Assembly (NCBI RefSeq): GCF_016458825.1
Contig: NZ_CP066744.1
Span: 191,001 to 255,000, forward strand
Source of the DNA: Miniphocaeibacter halophilus
GTDB lineage: Bacteria > Bacillota > Clostridia > Tissierellales > Peptoniphilaceae
Reading direction: 5' to 3'
DNA length: 64,000 nt
Part shown: positions 6,999 through 15,928 of the stretch, piece after piece
Layout: every line of letters begins with the position of its first letter
Position numbering within the stretch: position 1 is the first letter of the stretch
Notes under the pieces: model-generated
What the model was told of the DNA's origin: nothing
Seen by the model: only the letters and a program-made list of their open reading frames with translations
Database searches by the model: none
Translations under genes and position numbers: made by a program

Positions 6999-8246
6999 AT
7001 GATTAATTACAAATTAGAACATGATAATGTTTTTGATGAATTAGTTGAAAGAGGATACTTTGAACAAGCAACCCATGAAGATGAATTAAGGGAACTGTTA
7101 AAAAATGAATCTGTGAAATTTTATATCGGCTTTGATGCCACTGCCGACAGTCTAACTATTGGTCACTTCATTCAAATTATGATTATGATGAGAATGCAAA
7201 GACATGGCCATGTACCAGTAGCTTTACTTGGTGGAGGAACAACCATGGTTGGAGATCCTTCAGGAAGATCCGATATGAGAATGGTTATGACTAAAGAAAC
7301 AATAGAACATAATGCAAAATGCTTTGCAAATCAATTAGGAAGATTTTTAGATTTTGAAAATGATAAGGCCATAATTGAAAACAATGCAGATTGGTTACTA
7401 AACCTAAATTTCTTGGACTTTATGAGGGAAATAGGTGTACATTTTTCAGTTAGTCAAATGTTAACCCTAGATTCATATAAAAATAGATTACATGATGGAC
7501 TTACATTTTTTGAATTTAGCTATATGCTAATGCAATCCTATGATTTTCTGGTTCTATATAGAAAACACGGAGTAAAACTACAAATGGGTGGCTCTGACCA
7601 ATGGTCAAACATAATTGGCGGCTATAATTTAGTTAGAAAATTAGAACAGGAAAAAGTATATGGAATTACCTTTAAACTTTTAACTACTGCCGATGGTGTA
7701 AAAATGGGTAAATCCATGAAGGGTGCAGTTTGGTTAGATGAAGAAAAAACAACCCCTTATGAACTATTCCAGTATATGAGAAATATTGATGATAGAGATG
7801 TTGAAAAATTCTTACTTATGCTTACATTTTTACCTATAGAAGAATGTAAAAGATTAGGAGCCTTAGAAGGTGCGGAAATAAATAAGGGTAAAGAGGTTTT
7901 AGCCTATGAAATTACAAAATTAGTACATGGAGAAGAAAAAGCTAAACAGGCTTTAGAAACTTCAAAAGCTTTATTTAGTAATAATGCCGTTGATGAAAAT
8001 ATGCCTACAACAGAACTTAGTAAAGAAAAATTTACTGAAGGCGTTGGAATATTAAATCTGTTAACAGAATTGGAATTAACTAAATCCAATGGCGAAGGTA
8101 GACGATTAGTCCAACAAAATGGAATTTCAATTAATGGAGTCGTTGTAGATGACTTTAGGAAAAACATTACCCTAGATGACTTTGATAATGATGAACTGGT
8201 TATTAAAAAGGGTAAAAAAATCTACCATAGAGTTACAGTTAAATAA
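6999..8246 (+). CDS. tyrS: Tyrosyl-tRNA synthetase
   Basis: Class I synthetase that charges tRNA-Tyr. The 415-residue protein has the HIGH-type IGHF (54-57), GGGTTMVGDPSG (78-89), the KMSKS-type KMGKS in the middle, and a C-terminal S4-like RNA-binding domain from about residue 350. GGAGGA lies 5 bases before the ATG. It is monocistronic, with a T-box upstream and a bidirectional terminator downstream. Its divergent position next to the aromatic biosynthesis operon puts tyrosine use and synthesis under separate sensors, tRNA and leader translation. Confidence 0.97.
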   Translation: MINYKLEHDNVFDELVERGYFEQATHEDELRELLKNESVKFYIGFDATADSLTIGHFIQIMIMMRMQRHGHVPVALLGGGTTMVGDPSGRSDMRMVMTKETIEHNAKCFANQLGRFLDFENDKAIIENNADWLLNLNFLDFMREIGVHFSVSQMLTLDSYKNRLHDGLTFFEFSYMLMQSYDFLVLYRKHGVKLQMGGSDQWSNIIGGYNLVRKLEQEKVYGITFKLLTTADGVKMGKSMKGAVWLDEEKTTPYELFQYMRNIDDRDVEKFLLMLTFLPIEECKRLGALEGAEINKGKEVLAYEITKLVHGEEKAKQALETSKALFSNNAVDENMPTTELSKEKFTEGVGILNLLTELELTKSNGEGRRLVQQNGISINGVVVDDFRKNITLDDFDNDELVIKKGKKIYHRVTVK

Positions 8247-8251
8247 GACTA

Positions 8252-8287
8252 AAATAAAGATAGTATAAAATCATACTATCTTTATTT
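8252..8287. terminator. Bidirectional terminator between tyrS and the DUF2007 gene
   Basis: A 15-bp perfect stem (AAATAAAGATAGTAT with its complement at 8273-8287) and a 6-base loop, with A and T tracts on both sides. It serves two convergent genes. Confidence 0.9.
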
Positions 8288-8290
8288 TTA

Positions 8291-8533
8291 TTATTCCTTT
8301 GTTTTTTCTATAAATTCCTTTACTAAATCATATGCCTTCTTATAATCTTCAGAAGATACATAAATTTCTTTTAAATAAATGGAAAATCCACCTATTATTC
8401 TCATATAGCCTCCTGAACCCTTATCTTTTATAATATAAGGTATATTATTATCATCAAGAATTTGTTTAACTGTCATATACTTAAATTCATCTTCTGTTTC
8501 CAAAAGCAAGACTTCTTTTACTTCAGCATTCAT
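8291..8533 (-). CDS. Small DUF2007-like protein
   Basis: An 80-residue acidic protein without membrane segments. The pattern of a strand-helix-strand fold (VLLLETEDEFKYMTVKQIL, then IPYIIKDKG and IYVSSEDYKKAYDLV) matches DUF2007, a ferredoxin-like 'putative signal transducing' family of unknown role. GGAGG lies 7 bases before the ATG. It is divergent from the MATE gene, with about 115 bases between the starts. No partner is suggested by context. Confidence 0.75.
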   Translation of the reverse strand: MNAEVKEVLLLETEDEFKYMTVKQILDDNNIPYIIKDKGSGGYMRIIGGFSIYLKEIYVSSEDYKKAYDLVKEFIEKTKE

Positions 8534-8648
8534 TACAATCCTCCTTATATTTACCTTGAAATTTTCTTATTTTCTTTATACCCATTAATAAAAATAATTT
8601 GCTTTACAAAATACATATTCCAATATACATTATTATTGGGAGGTGCAC

Positions 8649-10028
8649 ATGAATACAAATAAAAATGAATTATTGGGAACAGAGCCTATAACTAAATTAC
8701 TTTTAAAGTTTTCAATTCCTGCAATTATTGGAATGATTGTTAACGCCCTTTATAATGTTGTAGATAAAATATTTTTAGGTCAGGTAAATTCCCTTGCCAT
8801 TGGTGGTGTTCATTTAACATATCCACTAAGTTTGGCAATAATGGCTTTTGCCATGTTGGTTGGAATGGGAGGAAATTCCCTTTCATCTATAAGACTAGGT
8901 CAAGGTAGAAAGGATCAGGCTGAAAAAATTCTAGGTAATTCCTTCACTATGCTCGTAGGGTTATCCTTTATTATATTTGCAATTATATTTTTCTTTCTTG
9001 AACCGATTTTAAAAATCCTTGGAAGTAAAGAAGTTCTTTTACCTTATGCCATGGATTATATGAAAATTATAGCCATAGGTATACCATTTCAAATGATTGG
9101 ATTTGGACTTAACTATTTTATAAGAGGAGAAGGTAGCCCTACTATAGCTATGGGAACGATGCTAATAGGTGCTATAACAAATATAATTTTAGACTATGTT
9201 TTTGTAATCTTACTTGGACTAGGTGTAAAAGGAGCTGCTTTAGCCACAATAATTGGACAATTTTTTTCTTTTGTTTGGGTTCTAATGTTTTTCTTTGGTT
9301 CAAAATCATCTATTAGAATTACTAAAGAAAATATTAAATTGAAATTACATACTGTAGGGGAAATTTTAAGTCTAGGATTATCTCCTTTTGGAATGCAAAT
9401 AGCTTCCAGTCTTGTTATAACTATATTCAATATACAATTAGCAAAATTCGGAAATGAAAATGCAATAACTGCAATGGGAATAGTACAGAGTATAAGCACT
9501 ATAGCTTTTATGCCTATATTCGGTTTAAACCAAGGTTCTCAACCAATTTTAGGATACAATTATGGAGCAGAAAAATACGAACGTGTGAAAAGAACTTTAA
9601 TCTATGCAATTATAATAGCTACCATATACATTTCAATTTGCTACTGTGTAATTATGTTAGCACCGGAATTATTAATAAATCTGTTTATTGTTAATGCTTC
9701 TAATATTAACACCATTATGCCAATAACCGTTGAAGCCTTAAAAGTTACATCCTTTGTTTTTCCAATACTGGGTTTTCAAATACTAAGTTCCAATTATTTT
9801 CAAGCAACAGGCAAACCTATAATTGGAGTAATACTGTCCTTATCTCGCCAGTTAATAGTTCTTTTACCTGTATTGTTAATACTACCTAAATTCTTTGGAC
9901 TTTTAGGTGTTTGGCTAGCATATCCTGTATCGGATTTAATTGCTTTTATACTAAGTGTAATATTTTTAACTAAAGATATAAAAAATTTAAATAGGAATAT
10001 AGACATAGAAAAAGCACAGGAAAATTAA
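8649..10028 (+). CDS. MATE family efflux transporter
   Basis: A 459-residue inner-membrane protein with about 12 hydrophobic helices in two similar halves. The N-terminus (ELLGTEPITKLLLKFSIP, then MIVNALYNVVDKIFLGQ) is typical of the DinF/MepA-like branch, Na+ or H+ coupled exporters of cationic drugs or metabolites. ATG 8649 is the likely start, because GGGAGG (8638-8643) lies 5 bases before it and would overlap a GTG at 8643. It is convergent with the MarR gene. The substrate cannot be told from sequence. Confidence 0.92.
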   Translation: MNTNKNELLGTEPITKLLLKFSIPAIIGMIVNALYNVVDKIFLGQVNSLAIGGVHLTYPLSLAIMAFAMLVGMGGNSLSSIRLGQGRKDQAEKILGNSFTMLVGLSFIIFAIIFFFLEPILKILGSKEVLLPYAMDYMKIIAIGIPFQMIGFGLNYFIRGEGSPTIAMGTMLIGAITNIILDYVFVILLGLGVKGAALATIIGQFFSFVWVLMFFFGSKSSIRITKENIKLKLHTVGEILSLGLSPFGMQIASSLVITIFNIQLAKFGNENAITAMGIVQSISTIAFMPIFGLNQGSQPILGYNYGAEKYERVKRTLIYAIIIATIYISICYCVIMLAPELLINLFIVNASNINTIMPITVEALKVTSFVFPILGFQILSSNYFQATGKPIIGVILSLSRQLIVLLPVLLILPKFFGLLGVWLAYPVSDLIAFILSVIFLTKDIKNLNRNIDIEKAQEN

Positions 10029-10041
10029 TCCTTGTGCTTTT
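10010..10041. terminator. Terminator between MATE and marR genes
   Basis: AAAAGCACAGG (10010-10020) pairs with CCTTGTGCTTTT (10030-10041), with one bulged base. The A and T flanks make it usable from both sides. It overlaps the end of the MATE gene. Confidence 0.75.
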
Positions 10042-10052
10042 GATTTATCCTA

Positions 10053-10514
10053 CTATGAATTTGTATTTTCTAACATAAATGTAGTAACTTCAGGCATAAA
10101 TTCATTGCTAATTCTTGCAAGAATTTCTTCAAATTTCTCTAAATCCTCTTTAGATAATTCTGCTTCCATCCTATCTATTACCGTATGGATATACTCATTT
10201 TTAATCTTTTGATAATTTTGAAATCTATCTGTTAATTCTAAATAGAATTCCCTTTTGTCCTCTTTTGATTGAACCTTTCTAACATATCCTTTTTTTACAA
10301 GACTTGCTACCTTGTATGCAGTATTAGGTTGTGAAATTTCCAAAAAATTCGTTAATTCACTTATTGTTGGTCGCCCTAATGCATTAATAACCTCTACACA
10401 AAATGTTTCTGTTGCAGATAAGGTGGCTTCTCTGGTCTCAAAATTTTTAAATATATTCTTGTAAAAATTCAGTTTAAATTTTTCATATACTTCACTAAAT
10501 AATTCTTCTATCAT
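10053..10514 (-). CDS. MarR family regulator, candidate FabT-type regulator of fatty-acid synthesis
   Basis: A 153-residue winged-helix protein. The recognition helix region is about 55-80 (ISELTNFLEISQPNTAYKV), followed by the wing KVQSKEDKREFYLEL with the D-x-R pair usual in MarR wings. It lies 96 bases after fabZ on the same strand, at the end of the 12-gene fab operon. In streptococci and relatives the MarR-type FabT in the fab cluster represses it in response to acyl-ACP. FabT function is inferred from position only. A weak promoter of its own is possible in the 96-base gap. Confidence 0.85.
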   Translation of the reverse strand: MIEELFSEVYEKFKLNFYKNIFKNFETREATLSATETFCVEVINALGRPTISELTNFLEISQPNTAYKVASLVKKGYVRKVQSKEDKREFYLELTDRFQNYQKIKNEYIHTVIDRMEAELSKEDLEKFEEILARISNEFMPEVTTFMLENTNS

Positions 10515-10610
10515 TCTTTTCCCCTTTTAAGTTTATATTACTTTAATATTAACAAAAAAGTACAGATTTATGCAAGTAAATTGTTTAATTAATAATATTC
10601 TTTTTAAATT

Positions 10611-11039
10611 TTAGTCAGAAATGAAAAATGTCAATTCAGCTGTAACTGCAACTTGGTCTCCTACTTTTGCTATTGCTTCACCAAATCCAACATTTCCTCT
10701 TCTTTTTGTAAGTCTACATTCTAATTCAAGTACATCTCCCGGAATAATTTGTCTTTTGAACTTAGCCTTTTTAATTCCTCCAAATAACGCAATTTTACCT
10801 TTGAATTCATCAATAGTCAGCAATGCAACAGCACCTACTTGTGCTAAGGCCTCTATTATTAATACTCCCGGCATAACTTTATAACCTGGAAAATGTCCTT
10901 GGAAAAATGGTTCATTTGCAGTTACACATTTAATTCCCTTAGCCCATTCCCCTTCTTTTCCGTCAATAATCTTATCTACTAATAAAAAAGGATATCTATG
11001 TGGGATAATTTTTTCTATTTCATTAATATTATATTCCAT
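10611..11039 (-). CDS. fabZ: 3-hydroxyacyl-ACP dehydratase FabZ
   Basis: A hot-dog fold dehydratase that forms trans-2-enoyl-ACP. The 142-residue protein has PHRYPFLLVD near the start and GHFPGYKVMPGVLIIEALAQ with the catalytic His and Glu. The start at 11039 is chosen over an ATG 12 bases upstream because GGGAGG lies just before it. The ATG overlaps the fabF stop by one base (TAATG), so translation is probably coupled. It is the only dehydratase in the operon; no FabA or FabM is visible. Confidence 0.95.
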   Translation of the reverse strand: MEYNINEIEKIIPHRYPFLLVDKIIDGKEGEWAKGIKCVTANEPFFQGHFPGYKVMPGVLIIEALAQVGAVALLTIDEFKGKIALFGGIKKAKFKRQIIPGDVLELECRLTKRRGNVGFGEAIAKVGDQVAVTAELTFFISD

Positions 11040-12280
11040 TATTCCTCCCATTTTTTTATAATAATTGAAGCATTGTGACCACCAAATCCAAATGAGTTAC
11101 TCATAACATAAGAAATATTTTCATATATACCCTTATTGGGAACTATATTTAAATCGCATTCTTCATCGAGCACTTTATAATTAACTGTTGGAGGTATATA
11201 TCCATTTTCCAAAGCCAATACAGATATAATAGCTTCCAGTCCACCTGAACCACCAAGTAAATGACCTGTCATTGATTTTGTAGAGGAAATTTTCAAATTT
11301 TTTGCATGTTCTTTAAATGTGTTTTTTACAGCTAAGGTTTCGAATTTATCATTCAAAGGAGTTGATGTTCCATGGGCATTTATATAGTCAATGTCCTCTG
11401 GTTTAATTTTTGCATCTTCTATTGCATCTAACATAGCCCTTCCTGTAAATCTTCCTTCACTATCCGGAGCAGTCATATGGCTGGCGTCGCAAGTTACACC
11501 GTAACCGACTAATTCAGCTAGAATTTTAGCTCCACGTCTTTTTGCATGTTCTAACTCCTCTAAAACTATTATTCCAGCTCCTTCACCCATTACAAAGCCT
11601 GAACGCTCTTTGTCAAAGGGTATGGATACTCTGTCTTTACTTTCTCCTGTAGACAAGGCCTTCATAGATGTAAAACCACCAATTCCCACTTCTGTAATAC
11701 TGGCTTCTGAACCACCGGCAAATATTAAATCCTGGTAACCATCTCTTATACTTCTAAAGGCATCACCTATTGCATTGGTTCCACCAGCACAAGCAGTTAC
11801 AGGACAAGCACTATAACCATGAAAACCCAATTCAATGGCAATTAATGCAGAGGTCATGTTTGCAATTCCCCCTGTAATAAAAAATGGTGAAATTCTTTCA
11901 AAACCCCTCTTGCTGCCTTTAATAGTTTCATCTTGAATAGTTTTTAGTCCACCTATTCCGGAAGAAATTACTACACCACATCTATTTAAGTCTTCAAGCT
12001 TGTCTAATTCTATTCCACTATGATTTAGCGCCTTATGGGCAGCTACTATACCAAACTGATTAACTAAATCTATTCTTCTTATGGTTTTTTTATCTAAAAA
12101 TTCCTCAGGTTTAAAATCCCTTACCTCACAAGCAAATTTCGTTTTGTTATTCGATACATCAAATCTTGTTATTTGGTCTACTGCACAGTAACCTTCCTGT
12201 AAGCTTTTGTAAATATCCTCTAAGGTATTTCCTATTGGAGAAACAGCACCAAGTCCTGTTATAACAACTCTTCTTTTCAT
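11039..12280 (-). CDS. fabF: 3-oxoacyl-ACP synthase II
   Basis: Elongating condensing enzyme of 413 residues with a thiolase fold. The catalytic Cys164 is in TACAGGTNAIG, and the two histidines are in NAHGTSTPLND and SMTGHLLGGSGG. It overlaps fabZ by one base, and its first base is the last of the fabG stop codon. It is the only long-chain condensing enzyme in the cluster (no FabB), so it must also extend any unsaturated intermediates. Confidence 0.97.
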   Translation of the reverse strand: MKRRVVITGLGAVSPIGNTLEDIYKSLQEGYCAVDQITRFDVSNNKTKFACEVRDFKPEEFLDKKTIRRIDLVNQFGIVAAHKALNHSGIELDKLEDLNRCGVVISSGIGGLKTIQDETIKGSKRGFERISPFFITGGIANMTSALIAIELGFHGYSACPVTACAGGTNAIGDAFRSIRDGYQDLIFAGGSEASITEVGIGGFTSMKALSTGESKDRVSIPFDKERSGFVMGEGAGIIVLEELEHAKRRGAKILAELVGYGVTCDASHMTAPDSEGRFTGRAMLDAIEDAKIKPEDIDYINAHGTSTPLNDKFETLAVKNTFKEHAKNLKISSTKSMTGHLLGGSGGLEAIISVLALENGYIPPTVNYKVLDEECDLNIVPNKGIYENISYVMSNSFGFGGHNASIIIKKWEE

Positions 12281-13020
12281 TATATGCTCATACCTCCATC
12301 TACCGATATAGTCTGTCCTGTTATATAATTCGCCTTGTCACTTGCTAGAAAAACAACTGTATCAGCTATATCTTTAGGCCTGCCTAATTTAGCTAAAGGT
12401 ATATTTTCCAACATTGAATTAATAATATCTTCAGGTAATTTTTCAGTCATACTTGTCTCAATAAAGCCCGGAGCTATAGCATTTACAGTTACATTTCTAG
12501 ATGCTAATTCCTTAGCTAAGGATTTTGTCATACCTAAAATACCTGCCTTACTGGCTGAATAATTAACTTGTCCAGCATTTCCATGTAAACCTACAATACT
12601 GGAAATACTTATGATTTTTCCGTATCTTTGCTTCATCATAATTCTTGATGCTAATTTCATACAATAAAAAGTTGAATTTAAATTAGCTTCAAGAACATCG
12701 TTAAAATCCTTCGGTGTCATTCTTATAATCAGATTATCCTTTGTAATACCTGCATTATTTACAAGAAGGTCCAATCTTTTAAATTTTTCCTTTATATCTT
12801 TAAATATTTTTTCGCATTCTTCAAAAATTGAAACATCAGCCTTTACAAGTAAAACCTCTGCTCCATTCTTTTCACATTCCTCTTTTACTAAATTAGCTTC
12901 TTCTTCGTTTGATCTAAAGTTTAAAGCTATATTATAACCTTCTTTAGATAATTCTATTGCTATAGTTCTACCAATTCCTCTTCCTGCTCCGGTTACTAAG
13001 GCAACTTTTTTATTACACAT
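12280..13020 (-). CDS. fabG: 3-oxoacyl-ACP reductase
   Basis: NADPH-dependent short-chain dehydrogenase of 246 residues. It has the TGAGRGIG nucleotide motif near the N-terminus, NNAG, the catalytic Ser in SISSIVG and the YSASK Tyr-Lys pair. The ATG at 13020 is preferred to one 18 bases upstream because AAGGAG lies 7 bases before it. The gene then overlaps the fabD stop by 8 bases. Confidence 0.96.
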   Translation of the reverse strand: MCNKKVALVTGAGRGIGRTIAIELSKEGYNIALNFRSNEEEANLVKEECEKNGAEVLLVKADVSIFEECEKIFKDIKEKFKRLDLLVNNAGITKDNLIIRMTPKDFNDVLEANLNSTFYCMKLASRIMMKQRYGKIISISSIVGLHGNAGQVNYSASKAGILGMTKSLAKELASRNVTVNAIAPGFIETSMTEKLPEDIINSMLENIPLAKLGRPKDIADTVVFLASDKANYITGQTISVDGGMSI

Positions 13021-13942
13021 TCTTAAACTCCTTTTCAAAGGCTTTAATACTTTCTATATTATTAATAGAATAAACTTTTAATTTTCTATCTATTTTCTTT
13101 AAAAAACCTTTTATTACATCTCCAAATCCAATTTCAATAAAGGTGTCTACTCCTTGACCTATCATGTATTCAATTGATTCTTGAAATTTTACAGTTGATT
13201 TAACTTGCTTAGTCATTATTGTCTTAATGTCTTCACCATTTCTTACACTAGCTAATAAATTATAGACAATCGATATTTTCTCATCATAAAAATCATATTC
13301 CTTAAACACTTCTTCTAATTCTTTAGCTACCGGCTCCATATATGAAGTATGAAAGGGTCCTGAAACATTTAAAGGAATTGCCCGTCTTGCTCCGGCTTCT
13401 TTTAATTCTCTTATTGCTTCCTCTACTTTAGAAGCTTCTCCGGAAATAACAATTTGACCAGGACAATTTAAATTGGCAATTTCAACTTTATTTTCATTGT
13501 CACTAAGCTCTTCCAATATTCTTTCGATTTTTTCTTTTTCCAATCCCATTACAGCTACCATTCCGGTTTTAATACCGGAACTTGCTTTAGTCATGGACTT
13601 CCCTCTAATATTGGCTATTTCTACAGCATCTATATATTTTAAAACTCCGGAAGCTGCAAGGGCAGAATATTCTCCAATACTAAGACCTGCAACAAAGGAA
13701 GGTTTAACTCCTAAATTATTTAAAATCCTTGTAACAGCTATTTGAAAAGAAACCATAATAGGTTGAGTATATTTTGTTTCAGAAATTGTTTCCAAGTCCT
13801 TATTAAAAGAATAATCCTTTATATCAAAATCAAGATTAAGGGAATCATAAAATTCCTTAATATAATCATAATTTTCATATAGGTCCTTACCCATACCTGC
13901 CTTCTGACTTCCTTGTCCACCATATAAAAAACCTATTTTCAT
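13013..13942 (-). CDS. fabD: Malonyl-CoA:ACP transacylase
   Basis: Moves malonyl from CoA to ACP. It has 309 residues, with GGQGSQ at 8-13 and the nucleophile Ser88 in GLSIGEYSA (the more common motif is GHSLGE). The catalytic His is in SGPFHTSYM. ATG 13942 follows GGAGG by 5 bases; a GTG 12 bases upstream overlaps that site and is unlikely. It overlaps the upstream flavoprotein gene by 4 bases. Confidence 0.96.
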   Translation of the reverse strand: MKIGFLYGGQGSQKAGMGKDLYENYDYIKEFYDSLNLDFDIKDYSFNKDLETISETKYTQPIMVSFQIAVTRILNNLGVKPSFVAGLSIGEYSALAASGVLKYIDAVEIANIRGKSMTKASSGIKTGMVAVMGLEKEKIERILEELSDNENKVEIANLNCPGQIVISGEASKVEEAIRELKEAGARRAIPLNVSGPFHTSYMEPVAKELEEVFKEYDFYDEKISIVYNLLASVRNGEDIKTIMTKQVKSTVKFQESIEYMIGQGVDTFIEIGFGDVIKGFLKKIDRKLKVYSINNIESIKAFEKEFKNV

Positions 13943-15000
13943 CTTTTCCTCCACTGATTTTTTATTTCCTTAAAAATTTCTTCAACAGTAGTTATTCCTT
14001 TTATTCTATAAGCTAGACTACCACTAAAGAAAAGACCGTTTTCAACATCTCCATTAGCTGAACTTATTAGAGCATCGGAAATGCAAAAATTAGTAGTTTT
14101 AGGATTACAGGTTTTTAAGCAATTAATACATCTTTTAGATGGAATTCTTTCCTTGTTCATTTTCTCTATTAAGGGAGTTTTTATAGCTCTTGCAGGCATG
14201 CCAACCGGGCTATGTAATAATACAATATCCTCTTCTTTGGCCTTAACAATTAAGTCCTTAAACTCCTTACTAACATCACATTCCTCTGTAGCTATAAACC
14301 TTGTGCCTATTTGAATACCTGTAGCACCCCAGTCTTGAACCATATTTAAGTCATTGCCATCAAAAAATGAACCGCCGACAAAAAGAGGAATTTTTTTACC
14401 TATATTGTTTTTTAACTCATCTAAATAGGATAAAACATCTTTTGTTATAGTTTCTAAACTATAGGACTCATTAATAATTTCTTCTTTTTTAAAGCCTAAA
14501 TGTCCACCTGCGTCCCTTCCTTCAAGCACAACAAAATCCGGCGTCCTATCGTATTTTTTCATCCAGTTTCTAACAACTAATTTCAAAGCCCTTGCACTTG
14601 AAATAATTGGGGCAATCATTATATCCTTTGTTTCAACTAATCCCGGTAAATCTAAAGGCAAACCTGCTCCAACAACAATTGCGTCCACTTTAGCCTTTAC
14701 AGCAGTTTTTACCAATTCCTTATAATCTGTTAAAGCCGCCATAATATTTGTTGCTATTAAGCCATTACCCTTAGATATTTCCCTTGCTTTATTTAATTCC
14801 TTAGTAAAAGCCCTAGCAGCTGACTCTTTTTTATTAGTATAAAAATCAGGCTCCTTAAAACCAATATCCACCATAGATATAGTTCCAATTCCCCCTTCTC
14901 TTGCTACAGATCCGGCAAGATTACCTAAAGAAACTCCTACTCCCATTCCACCTTGAATAACAGGAATACTTATTTCCTTAGATCCAATCATTATTGACAT
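13939..15000 (-). CDS. FabX/nitronate monooxygenase-like flavoprotein with a four-cysteine cluster
   Basis: A 353-residue TIM-barrel FMN protein of the NMO/FabK superfamily, distinct from the neighbouring FabK. Motifs are IQGGMGVGVSLGNLAG (15-30), GAGLP (111-115), PIISSA (131-136), His167 in GGHLGF (165-170) and SPVGMPARAIKT (264-275). Cys291, Cys294, Cys298 and Cys306 lie in a C-terminal segment that could bind an Fe-S cluster. FabK lacks this. This layout recalls Helicobacter FabX, an NMO-family [4Fe-4S] flavoprotein that makes the cis double bond in fatty acids. It overlaps fabD by 4 bases and fabK by 10. Role in unsaturated fatty-acid synthesis is inference; a second enoyl reductase is the alternative. 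Confidence 0.8.
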   Translation of the reverse strand: MSIMIGSKEISIPVIQGGMGVGVSLGNLAGSVAREGGIGTISMVDIGFKEPDFYTNKKESAARAFTKELNKAREISKGNGLIATNIMAALTDYKELVKTAVKAKVDAIVVGAGLPLDLPGLVETKDIMIAPIISSARALKLVVRNWMKKYDRTPDFVVLEGRDAGGHLGFKKEEIINESYSLETITKDVLSYLDELKNNIGKKIPLFVGGSFFDGNDLNMVQDWGATGIQIGTRFIATEECDVSKEFKDLIVKAKEEDIVLLHSPVGMPARAIKTPLIEKMNKERIPSKRCINCLKTCNPKTTNFCISDALISSANGDVENGLFFSGSLAYRIKGITTVEEIFKEIKNQWRKR

Positions 15001-15920
15001 TTCAATTTCTCCAGTTCTTCTAAATATTCATCGTATAAATTCTTTATAATATCTTTTACAGCTTTAATTTCCTTAACTTGTCCAACAACCTGTCCTGCCA
15101 TTAAAGAACCATTATCTATATCACCATCAAAAACAGCCTTCTTTAAGCCGCCTAAGGTAAATATTTCCAATTGTTCCTTAGTCCATCCTTCTTTTTCTCT
15201 TTTTATATATTCATTTGTCATACTATTTTTAATTAGGCGAACAGGTATTCCACCAATTCTTCCTGTAACGGTAATATTGCTGCTTTTTGCCTTAATAACC
15301 CTGTTTTTATAATTTTCATGAATTGGACATTCTTCAGCAGCTAACAAACAAGTTCCTACTTGAACTCCTATGGCACCTAAAGCTCTAGCAGCCAACATCT
15401 GTCTTCCACTAGCTATTCCTCCTGCTGCAATAACGGGAATTTTTACAACGTCACAAACCTGAGGTATTAAAGCCATTGTTGTCATTTCACCAATATGTCC
15501 ACCTGATTCAGTTCCTTCTGCAATTACCCCATCTACTCCTAAACGTTCCATTCTTACTGCTAGGGAAGGTGCCGGTATTACAGGAAATATTTTTATTCCA
15601 TGTTTCTTCCATTCATCAATATACTTTGAAGGATTACCTGCTCCGGTAGTAACAACCGGAACTTCATATTCAACTATAAGTTTAGCAACTTCATCTGCAT
15701 TTGGATTCAAGAGCATAATATTTACACCAAAAGGTTTATTTGTTAATTTCTTACATTTTTCAATATTCTCTTTAGCTTCCTCAACGGTCATTCCACCGGT
15801 TCCAATTAATCCAAGACCTCCTGCATTTGAAACTGCAGCAGCAAACTCACCTGTTGCTATATTTGCCATTCCCCCTTGTATTATTGGGTACTCTATACCT
15901 AAAATATCTTGTAAATTCAT
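14991..15920 (-). CDS. fabK: Enoyl-ACP reductase II (FabK)
   Basis: FMN-dependent, NAD(P)H-using enoyl-ACP reductase of 309 residues. It has YPIIQGGMANIATG (11-24), GTESGGHIGEMTT with His142, and the phosphate loop AAGGIASG (165-172). Length and motifs match FabK of streptococci and clostridia. No FabI or FabL is present in the cluster, so this is the likely main reductase. Triclosan insensitivity is expected for the family. It lies 8 bases after fabH and overlaps the FabX-like gene by 10 bases. Confidence 0.94.
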   Translation of the reverse strand: MNLQDILGIEYPIIQGGMANIATGEFAAAVSNAGGLGLIGTGGMTVEEAKENIEKCKKLTNKPFGVNIMLLNPNADEVAKLIVEYEVPVVTTGAGNPSKYIDEWKKHGIKIFPVIPAPSLAVRMERLGVDGVIAEGTESGGHIGEMTTMALIPQVCDVVKIPVIAAGGIASGRQMLAARALGAIGVQVGTCLLAAEECPIHENYKNRVIKAKSSNITVTGRIGGIPVRLIKNSMTNEYIKREKEGWTKEQLEIFTLGGLKKAVFDGDIDNGSLMAGQVVGQVKEIKAVKDIIKNLYDEYLEELEKLKCQ

Positions 15921-15928
15921 CTATTCTC

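Noticed and set aside
8643..8651. GTG start for the MATE gene at 8643
   Set aside because: It overlaps the GGGAGG ribosome site; the ATG at 8649 has proper spacing.
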